Assembly (NCBI GenBank): GCA_027451455.1
Contig: DAIDJI010000149.1
Location: forward strand, 1 to 9,621
DNA: 9,621 bases
Reading direction: 5' to 3'
Origin: Planctomycetales bacterium
GTDB lineage: Bacteria > Planctomycetota > Planctomycetia > Isosphaerales > Isosphaeraceae
The translations under genes were made by a program, and so were the position numbers. Under the pieces are notes generated by a model, which saw only the letters and a program-made list of their open reading frames with translations, was not told the origin of the DNA and made no database searches. This document shows, one piece after another, positions 1 through 4,723 of this stretch. How positions within the stretch are numbered: position 1 is the first letter of the stretch; each line of letters begins with the position of its first letter.

Positions 1-1
1 G

Positions 2-214
2 AATCTGCCGCCCAACGTCGACTGGCCGAGCGCCCGGCTCTACCACTACATGGGCCTGGAGATTGAGATCTACACGCCGATCTTCGCGATGGCTCGCGTG
101 GCCGGGTGGGCGGCGCACATCATCGAGCAGCTTGATCACAATCGCCTGATGCGTCCTCGGGCCCGGTACACGGGCCCACCCCACCGCTCCGTCAAGCCGA
201 TCGAGCAGCGTTGA
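2..214 (+). CDS. gltA: Citrate synthase, C-terminal fragment
   Basis: Partial gene: the 5' part lies outside the window and the reading frame is already open at base 2, giving 70 codons before a TGA. The fragment carries the C-terminal signature of citrate synthase. This is the stretch YTPIFAMARVAGWAAHIIEQ (residues 24-43 of the fragment) followed by NRLMRPRARYTGP (47-59). In this family the RPR arginine near the end contacts citrate, and the F-A-x-x-R-x-x-G-W-x-A-H helix packs in the dimer. The enzyme condenses acetyl-CoA and oxaloacetate as the entry step of the TCA cycle in the cytoplasm. The catalytic His and Asp lie mostly or wholly upstream and cannot be checked. The short basic tail after YTGPP is ordinary. 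A methylcitrate synthase cannot be excluded from this piece alone, so the gene symbol is tentative. A strong hairpin follows at 233-271. Confidence 0.9.
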   Translation, partial: NLPPNVDWPSARLYHYMGLEIEIYTPIFAMARVAGWAAHIIEQLDHNRLMRPRARYTGPPHRSVKPIEQR

Positions 215-232
215 TTGATCGGGTTTGGGATC

Positions 233-271
233 GCCCGCCGGCACGGTCGAGACGATTGAGTGCCGGCGGGC
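233..271 (+). terminator. Terminator-like perfect hairpin after citrate synthase
   Basis: A perfect 12-base inverted repeat: GCCCGCCGGCAC at 233-244 pairs with GTGCCGGCGGGC at 260-271 around a 15-base loop. It begins 19 bases after the citrate synthase stop and precedes the next gene, as expected for a transcription terminator. No U-tract follows (the next bases are CCTTGATGG), so it is not a classical intrinsic terminator. It could work with Rho, protect a 3' end, or be a protein-binding site. Confidence 0.5.
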
Positions 272-302
272 CCTTGATGGCCGGTAAATTTATCCGATAA
301 GC

Positions 303-308
303 TAAAAT
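303..308 (+). promoter_or_regulatory. Candidate -10 box for the ComEA-like/yheT unit
   Basis: TAAAAT matches the sigma-70 -10 consensus at five of six positions. It sits in a short AT-rich island (about 283-309) in otherwise GC-rich DNA, about 48 bases before the ATG at 356. No convincing -35 hexamer lies 16-18 bases upstream. The assignment rests on composition and position only. Confidence 0.3.
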
Positions 309-355
309 CCCTGTGATCGGCATGCGCCGTATTTCGGCGCGAGCCTGCACCTGGG

Positions 356-925
356 ATGGCGGATCGGATGAGCCGGGAAGACGGACCGCGAACGACGGCG
401 ATCGTTGAGGATGCGCCTTCCGCGTCCGAGGATCGCTCCGCGGTTCTTCCCTGGATCTGGCCCGATGGGTCGCGACTGATGCTGGCCTCGATCGCGATGG
501 TTCTGGCGGTTGGTCTGATGGCCGGCACCGGACGGAGTGATCGCCGACGAGAACGCCGGCCGGTCCACGCCGCGCAGGCATCCGCTCCGGGCCTCGACCC
601 CAGTACTGCGACCGCGGAGGCCCTCGCCGGGCTGCCGAGAATTGGCCCGACCCTGGCCCGTCGGATCGTCGAGGCCCAGGCCGACGGCCCTTTCCGCTCG
701 CCCGAGGACCTGCGCGCCCGGGTCCACGGGATCGGCCCGGCGACTCTGGCGCAGATCGAGCCCTACCTGCGCTTCGAGGCCGGTTCGCAGGTCCGGACGG
801 GATTGTCGACGATCGCGATCGCCGAGGCCGAGGTCCCGAGGCCCTCGCGATCGAGGCGACGGAAGCCTCGCGGCTCGTCGAGACGGCTTGCGGCGAGGGC
901 CGAGGTCGCGGCGGCCTCACCGTGA
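356..925 (+). CDS. Membrane-anchored helix-hairpin-helix protein, ComEA-like
   Basis: A 189-residue protein. Residues 1-40 are polar, and 41-57 form one hydrophobic transmembrane segment (LMLASIAMVLAVGLMAG). A basic linker follows (RRRERR, about 63-68), then a tandem helix-hairpin-helix module at about 79-139. The module opens with LDPSTATAEAL, then LPRIGPTLARRIV (93-105, first hairpin) and VHGIGPATLAQI (123-134, second hairpin). This order matches the ComEA C-terminal domain, which binds double-stranded DNA without sequence specificity, outside the membrane during natural transformation in competent species. The last 30 residues are rich in Arg, Ser and Ala and could add DNA affinity. No other competence gene is in view, so a role in DNA uptake is inference. 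The start is uncertain: ATG 356 or ATG 368, neither with a good SD. The stop overlaps the next gene's GTG. Confidence 0.8.
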   Translation: MADRMSREDGPRTTAIVEDAPSASEDRSAVLPWIWPDGSRLMLASIAMVLAVGLMAGTGRSDRRRERRPVHAAQASAPGLDPSTATAEALAGLPRIGPTLARRIVEAQADGPFRSPEDLRARVHGIGPATLAQIEPYLRFEAGSQVRTGLSTIAIAEAEVPRPSRSRRRKPRGSSRRLAARAEVAAASP

Positions 926-1962
926 TCGGGGATACCGAACAGGAGATCGGCTCGGTGGTGGAGATTGCGGACGAACTTCCCCGTTTCGAGCCCCCTGGCT
1001 GGCTCCGCGGCGGGCATGCGCAGACGATCGTCGGCCGATACTGGCCCAACCTGCGGCCCCATCCGCCCACAACGTCCCACGAGCTGACCCTTCCGGATGG
1101 CGATCGGCTCCTGCTCCTGGAGTCGACCCCGGCCGGCTGGAATCCGTCGCGTCCCTCGGCGATGCTGGTCCACGGCCTGGCCGGATGCTCCGGATCCGCC
1201 TATGTCGTCCGCCTCACGGACCGGCTCTTCCGATCGGGGATCCGTGTGATCCGGGTCAACCTTCGGGGCGCGGGGCGTGGCTTCGGGATGTCGCGAGGGA
1301 TCTACCACGCGGGACGGAGCGATGATCTGGGGGTCGTTGTCGACTGGATGCGAGACAACGCCCCGGACTCCCCGGTGGCCACGGTCGGTTTTTCGCTGGG
1401 CGCCAACCTGGTTCTGAGGCTGGCGGCGGAGGCCGGTCCGAAGCGGCTCGCCTGCGTCGTCGCGGCGAACCCGCCGATCGACCTCGCCGCCTGCGCCCGA
1501 CGGATGTGCGAGCCTGAAAACCGGCTCTACGACTGGAACTTCGTCCGGTGGCTCCGGTCAACGGTCGGCCGGCTCCACCAACGTTTCCCCGACCTCGGCC
1601 CGACTGGGCTCGATGGAGTCCGGACGCTCTACGAATTCGACGACCGATACACCGCCCGCCGGAACGGCTTCGCCTCGGCCGAGGATTATTATCAACGTTG
1701 TAGCCTGGTCGCCACACTCGGACAGATTGAGGTGCCCGGCCTGATCGTCCACGCGATGGACGATCCGTTCGTTCCGCATGAGCCCTTCCTGCACGCGGAG
1801 CGGCGGCCCAGCCTGAAGCTGGAACTGGTCGCCCACGGCGGTCACCTCGGCTACGTCAGCCGGCGCCCCTGGCAGGGCGATCGACGTTGGCTCGAGACCC
1901 GGATTCTATCCTTCGTGCGCCTGACCTTTTCGTCCCGGGGCGTCTCGTCCGGGCGATGTTGA
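922..1962 (+). CDS. YheT-family alpha/beta hydrolase
   Basis: A 346-residue cytoplasmic hydrolase of the YheT/ABHD family (UPF0017), close to the usual length. The N-terminal family signature is visible as PPGWLRGGHAQTI (24-36). The oxyanion-side motif HGLAG is at 84-88, NLRGAG at 113-118, and the nucleophile elbow GFSLGAN at 156-162 puts the serine at 158. The acid is D280 or D281 in HAMDDPFVP, and the histidine is H308 in HGGHLGY. All triad members are therefore present. The family acts on esters or lipids, but substrates of bacterial members are poorly defined. The GTG start at 922 overlaps the upstream TGA (GTGA). No SD lies close by, so translation is probably coupled to the ComEA-like gene. 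Later GTG codons at 955 and 958 are alternatives. The C-terminal 15 residues are a nondescript Ser/Arg tail. Confidence 0.9.
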   Translation: MIGDTEQEIGSVVEIADELPRFEPPGWLRGGHAQTIVGRYWPNLRPHPPTTSHELTLPDGDRLLLLESTPAGWNPSRPSAMLVHGLAGCSGSAYVVRLTDRLFRSGIRVIRVNLRGAGRGFGMSRGIYHAGRSDDLGVVVDWMRDNAPDSPVATVGFSLGANLVLRLAAEAGPKRLACVVAANPPIDLAACARRMCEPENRLYDWNFVRWLRSTVGRLHQRFPDLGPTGLDGVRTLYEFDDRYTARRNGFASAEDYYQRCSLVATLGQIEVPGLIVHAMDDPFVPHEPFLHAERRPSLKLELVAHGGHLGYVSRRPWQGDRRWLETRILSFVRLTFSSRGVSSGRC

Positions 1963-2057
1963 ATCCTTGACTCGCTGATGTGTCGAAGGCCAGGGAAAGG
2001 AGTCGGTCCATGCGAGAACTCCGAGGCCAGAGCAGGCTTCCGTCGCCTCGGGGAAAG

Positions 2058-2105
2058 GCCGCTGGTGTCGATCGCCGGAAAACCTCTGCCGGCGAATACC
2101 AGGGC
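2058..2105. repeat. Nested inverted repeat, possible structured RNA or mobile-element remnant
   Basis: An inner 7-base stem, TCGCCGG at 2072-2078 with CCGGCGA at 2089-2095, closes a 10-base loop. An outer stem pairs GCC(g)CTGGT at 2058-2066 with ACCAGGGC at 2098-2105, leaving one bulged G and a small internal loop. The element lies in the 174-base gap between the convergent yheT and vapD stops. It lacks a U-tract on either strand. It may be a Rho-type 3' structure, a small mobile-element end, or chance pairing in GC-rich DNA. Confidence 0.3.
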
Positions 2106-2136
2106 TCGCTCGCAAGCAGGCCCAACCCACCGAAGG

Positions 2137-2529
2137 TCAAGCAGGGCCTCCAGGGGCTCCTTGCTGAACCGCTGGCAAGAGATCGTTCAGTTCTTCAATC
2201 CGCAACATGCGGATGTCCCGAACCGAGATGGAGAACCAGGCCAGGGTTCGAGAGAGATCCATCGCGGCGAGGACGCAAGTCACCGCGTTGACCGTGGCAT
2301 CACCGAAGTAAACGCTGCCCTGCTGACGTGTGAAGCCATGGCGTGACAGCACCCGTTGGATTTCGGCGTACGCGTTATTCCAGGAAGGACCCGGATAGGC
2401 TTTTTGGAGGGTATCCGTATCCATGTCGAAGGCAATAGCGTACATGCGCGATACCTGAACTTGATGCGTGTTGACTTGATTTGATATGGGTCGTTGAGTC
2501 GTGGGACGGACAAGTGTGGCGGCTGACAT
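2137..2529 (-). CDS. vapD: VapD endoribonuclease (Cas2-like toxin family)
   Basis: A 130-residue protein. From residue 29 on it is a full VapD: MYAIAFDMDTDTL at 29-41, then YPG, NAY, HGFTRQQGSVYFG (64-76), WFSISVRDIRMLRIEE (98-113), and a short Gly/Pro-rich tail. VapD proteins have a Cas2-like ferredoxin fold, form dimers and cleave RNA. In VapD numbering from MYA, D7, L13, S44 and D77 match positions I recall as important in the Helicobacter protein. The start at 2529 is favoured because GAGGAGGTG (2534-2542) sits just before it and TATAAT lies further upstream. This gives 28 extra residues before MYA. An internal ATG at 2445 with a weaker AGGT would give a 102-residue protein nearer the usual 93-95. 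G+C is about 50%, well below the neighbours, which suggests transfer. No VapX-like antitoxin is visible. Confidence 0.9.
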   Translation of the reverse strand: MSAATLVRPTTQRPISNQVNTHQVQVSRMYAIAFDMDTDTLQKAYPGPSWNNAYAEIQRVLSRHGFTRQQGSVYFGDATVNAVTCVLAAMDLSRTLAWFSISVRDIRMLRIEELNDLLPAVQQGAPGGPA

Positions 2530-2533
2530 AGTG

Positions 2534-2542
2534 CACCTCCTC
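2534..2542 (-). promoter_or_regulatory. Strong ribosome binding site of vapD
   Basis: On the minus strand this reads GAGGAGGTG, followed by CACT and the ATG whose first base is 2529. It is the best SD in the window. It decides the start in favour of the protein beginning MSAATL rather than the longer in-frame extension upstream or the internal ATG at 2445. Confidence 0.7.
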
Positions 2543-2548
2543 GTGACG

Positions 2549-2554
2549 ATTATA
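2549..2554 (-). promoter_or_regulatory. Consensus -10 box of vapD
   Basis: The minus strand reads TATAAT, a perfect sigma-70 -10 hexamer, 19 bases upstream of the vapD ATG. Transcription would start near 2542, at the edge of the SD, giving a leader of only about a dozen bases. The hexamer 17 bases further upstream (TTCCGG) is a poor -35, so strength is uncertain. Confidence 0.5.
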
Positions 2555-2758
2555 CGGCGATGGAGACAATCCCGGAAGACAGGTGGAGGGACATGGTCAG
2601 CGTTGCCTCGAGTCAGAACATCGACTTTGGCCACAATTTCGACGACTTTTTGGAGCCATTCCAGGCTGGTCGCCAGAAGGCCAATTCGGCGATGTAAAAG
2701 CGCCAGTTCCCATCAGCCACTTTCAACCACCTGCCGCCCTCGCCGCCCTAACCAGGGA
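2555..2758. other. Unassigned DNA between vapD and the 207-residue gene
   Basis: No gene can be supported here. On the minus strand a frame continuous with vapD is open from 2712 and reads protein-like (LLATSLEWLQKVVEIVAKVDVL). An overlapping frame reads WRFYIAELAFWRPAWNG before a stop. Neither has a convincing start or SD, and neither belongs to a family I recognise. The stretch could be a decayed coding remnant from whatever brought in vapD, or ordinary spacer. Confidence 0.35.
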
Positions 2759-3382
2759 CTAGGACCGAGAGTGCCGTTGATGCTTCCGAGGTAGCTCGCC
2801 GCGGAGGAACTGGGCGAGCTCGTCGGGGTCTTCGAGGTTGAGTTCGATAGGAATCCAATCGCCGGTGGATTCGTCGAGGAGGGCGGCTTCCTTCCGGCCC
2901 TTGAGTGTCATGTGGGGGTCGCACCAGATGAGGCGGTCGTCCTCGTTGGTGAAGCCCTGCCCGTCCCACTGGCCGATCCCACCGACGTTGTCGCGCAGGG
3001 CGGAGCGGACGGCGAAGACAGCGTCCTCAGCCTCGGGATGATCGAGGATCGCCTCCGGATAGATCCGGATGGCGTAGATCGCGCGGATCGTCTCGAGGTA
3101 ATCGCCGAGCCATCGGATCGCCGAGGGAGGTCCGCCTGATTCGAGGCTGTCGATGAACTCGGCCACTTCCTCAGCGCCGAGAGTGTTCGGCCCGACCGGG
3201 TTGCGCTCGATGGTCGCCCAGACGGAGCGCAGGTCGTTGAGCTCCGGGCCGATGGCGAGGTAATTGCCCAGGGTCCCGGGTTGGTCCACCGACCAGATGG
3301 CGACATCCGGGACGGCGCGCTGAAGGCTCGCCATCGGGATGTCCCGATCATTGACCGTCAACAGGCGGAGGTAGTCACCCAT
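2759..3382 (-). CDS. Unrecognised protein, third gene of the AsmA-like/transporter run
   Basis: A 207-residue soluble, rather acidic protein that I cannot place in a family. It has no signal peptide and no membrane segment. The N-terminal half has alternating hydrophobic stretches (YLRLLTV at 4-10, VAIWSV at 27-32). The middle holds AEEVAEFIDSLE and IRWLGDYLETIRAIYAIRIYPEAILDHPEAEDAVFAVRSALRD, read in pieces, which look helical. The last quarter has WCDPHMTLKGRKEAALLDESTGDW, again read in pieces, and the acidic NLEDPDELAQFLRG, then a basic tail. The start ATG (complement of 3380-3382) lies inside the transporter's last codons, an 8-base overlap (ATGGGTGA). Translation is therefore probably coupled to the transporter. 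Codon composition matches the neighbours, so this looks resident rather than transferred. The gene is very likely real given length, packing and composition. Confidence 0.75.
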   Translation of the reverse strand: MGDYLRLLTVNDRDIPMASLQRAVPDVAIWSVDQPGTLGNYLAIGPELNDLRSVWATIERNPVGPNTLGAEEVAEFIDSLESGGPPSAIRWLGDYLETIRAIYAIRIYPEAILDHPEAEDAVFAVRSALRDNVGGIGQWDGQGFTNEDDRLIWCDPHMTLKGRKEAALLDESTGDWIPIELNLEDPDELAQFLRGELPRKHQRHSRS

Positions 3383-4670
3383 CGGCCGACTCCGTCACCA
3401 GATGACCCAAGTGAGTCGCCGGGCCCCTCGCGGCCGGTGGACGGGAGGGGGGCTCGTCTTGGGGTGCGCCGGCCCACGGCACATCTGAGGCTAATTCCCG
3501 AAAGCCTCGCAGTAGATAGAGTAGCAACGCCCCAAGGATGGTGCAAGGGAACAGGAACACCAGAACATCTCTCGAAGGAGACAACGTCGTCAACTCGCCA
3601 ACCAGCAGGCTTCCGAACAGAGCGCCGAGCCCCGAGGTCGCGACGAGCATCATGGCCTGTGCGGTTGCGCGGAGGTGTCCGGGTGCCTTGCTGTCGAGGT
3701 AGACCTGGGCGCCCACCGTGAAGCAGGCGATTCCCACTCCCTGCAAGAGCGCCCCGGTCACGACCACCCAGAGAGGCGGGTGGAAAGCCAGGCTCAGATA
3801 CCGGACCAGCCAGGCGGTGATGCCAATCGCCAGGGTGATCTTCGCTCCGGCCCGGCGGAGAATCCAGGGCAGAGCCACCAGCAAGGCGATCTCGCTGGTC
3901 TGACCCAGGCTCATCGCCGCCGTGACCCAGGCGCGGGGAAGGCCCGCCGACTCCATGTAGCCGGGGATGACCTGGAAGTTCACCGGCATCGTCATGTAGA
4001 CGCCCAGGCCGAGGATCAGGACGCAGACGACTCCGGGGCGTCGGAGGATCTCGCCGCCCGCCTCACGCAGGCGGATCGCCCGGGCGCCGACGGCCAGCGG
4101 CGGGGTCTCCGGGAGGGTCAGGCAGTAGACCGCCGTAACCGCCGAGAACGCCGCGGCGACCCAGAGCGCTTCGTAGGCTCCGTTCCCCACGCGGGTCGAA
4201 CCCGAGGCGGCCATCACCAGCGAGACCACCCAGCCGGCCGCCATCCAGCCCGCCGTTCCGCACGACCGAACCCGTCCGAAATCGCGGCCGGCGTCGGCGA
4301 GGTTCCTCATCGCCAGGGAGTTCGCCAGGCTGTACGCCGGGGCCGACAACAGCCAGTAGAGCAGGAAGACCCCAAAAATCGCCGGTGCCGAGGTTACACG
4401 TCCGCTCGCCAGATAGACCAGGAACAGCGTCCCCAGCCCATAAATCGCGGCCAGTACCCGCTGAGTCGCCATCAGCCGGTCGACCAGTTGTCCTGCGCCC
4501 AGGGGGACGGTCGTCGAGGCGATCGCCAGCGTGGCGAAGATCCAGCCCCGATCGCGTGCGTGGATGCCAAGATCGGTGAGGTGGACGGCCAGGAGCGGCC
4601 AGAACGACCCCTGCACCGCGTAGGTGAGGGCCATCAGCGTCGATAGCCGTCCAATCATTCCCGCTTTCAT
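3375..4670 (-). CDS. MFS transporter, NHS (nucleoside:H+ symporter, NupG/XapB-like) family
   Basis: An inner-membrane protein of 431 residues from ATG 4670, with about 12 hydrophobic segments. Family resemblance is strongest in the second half: SLGQTSEIALLVALPWILRR, then AWLVRY, QVYLDSKAPGHLRATAQ and GLGALFGSLLVG. These parallel NupG-type blocks such as GQISEI and the KKAPEEIRASAQG region. The first half has the typical GAGQLVDRLMATQRVLA between helices 2 and 3. The family moves nucleosides or related small molecules with protons, and the substrate here is unknown. The tail (about the last 35 residues) is Pro- and Ala-rich and cytoplasmic. Start choice: ATG 4670 has GAGG five bases upstream and gives a length near NupG (418). 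A TTG at 4727 would add 19 residues and overlap the upstream stop (TTGA) but has no SD. The gene shares a transcript with its neighbours on both sides, judging by spacing. Confidence 0.85.
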   Translation of the reverse strand: MKAGMIGRLSTLMALTYAVQGSFWPLLAVHLTDLGIHARDRGWIFATLAIASTTVPLGAGQLVDRLMATQRVLAAIYGLGTLFLVYLASGRVTSAPAIFGVFLLYWLLSAPAYSLANSLAMRNLADAGRDFGRVRSCGTAGWMAAGWVVSLVMAASGSTRVGNGAYEALWVAAAFSAVTAVYCLTLPETPPLAVGARAIRLREAGGEILRRPGVVCVLILGLGVYMTMPVNFQVIPGYMESAGLPRAWVTAAMSLGQTSEIALLVALPWILRRAGAKITLAIGITAWLVRYLSLAFHPPLWVVVTGALLQGVGIACFTVGAQVYLDSKAPGHLRATAQAMMLVATSGLGALFGSLLVGELTTLSPSRDVLVFLFPCTILGALLLYLLRGFRELASDVPWAGAPQDEPPSRPPAARGPATHLGHLVTESADG

Positions 4671-4723
4671 GCCTGCCTCGGGGTCGGCCCCAGCTCGATC
4701 GGGGTGTTCGGACCGTTTCCGGA

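Noticed and set aside
192..1070. Minus-strand frame of 292 codons across the ComEA-like gene.
   Set aside because: Ser/Arg/Pro-rich antisense shadow that overlaps the citrate synthase end and the start of yheT; no start context or motif.
1856..2140. Minus-strand frame beginning with TTG that overlaps the vapD stop (TTGA), giving a possible 94-residue partner of vapD.
   Set aside because: Its C-terminal third is the antisense of the YheT hydrolase, the start is TTG without an SD, and the composition is not protein-like. It could be revisited if an antitoxin is sought.
2010..2291. Plus-strand frame of 93 codons starting at an ATG with a good upstream GGAAAGGAG.
   Set aside because: More than half of it runs antisense to the well-supported vapD gene. 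The protein is Arg/Pro/Ser-rich with no recognisable motif, and it covers the self-complementary element. The SD may be chance.
2137..2529. Reading the Cas2-like protein as part of a CRISPR system.
   Set aside because: No direct repeats, spacers, cas1 or other cas genes are nearby, and the sequence is VapD rather than Cas2.
1963..2758. Insertion sequence or integron carrying vapD.
   Set aside because: I found no transposase or integrase, no paired terminal inverted repeats, and no target-site duplication flanking the region. Only composition suggests transfer.
3675..4646. Plus-strand open frame of 323 codons antisense to the NHS transporter.
   Set aside because: The reading is rich in Arg, Gln and Asp with no motif; the opposite strand encodes a clear multi-span transporter.
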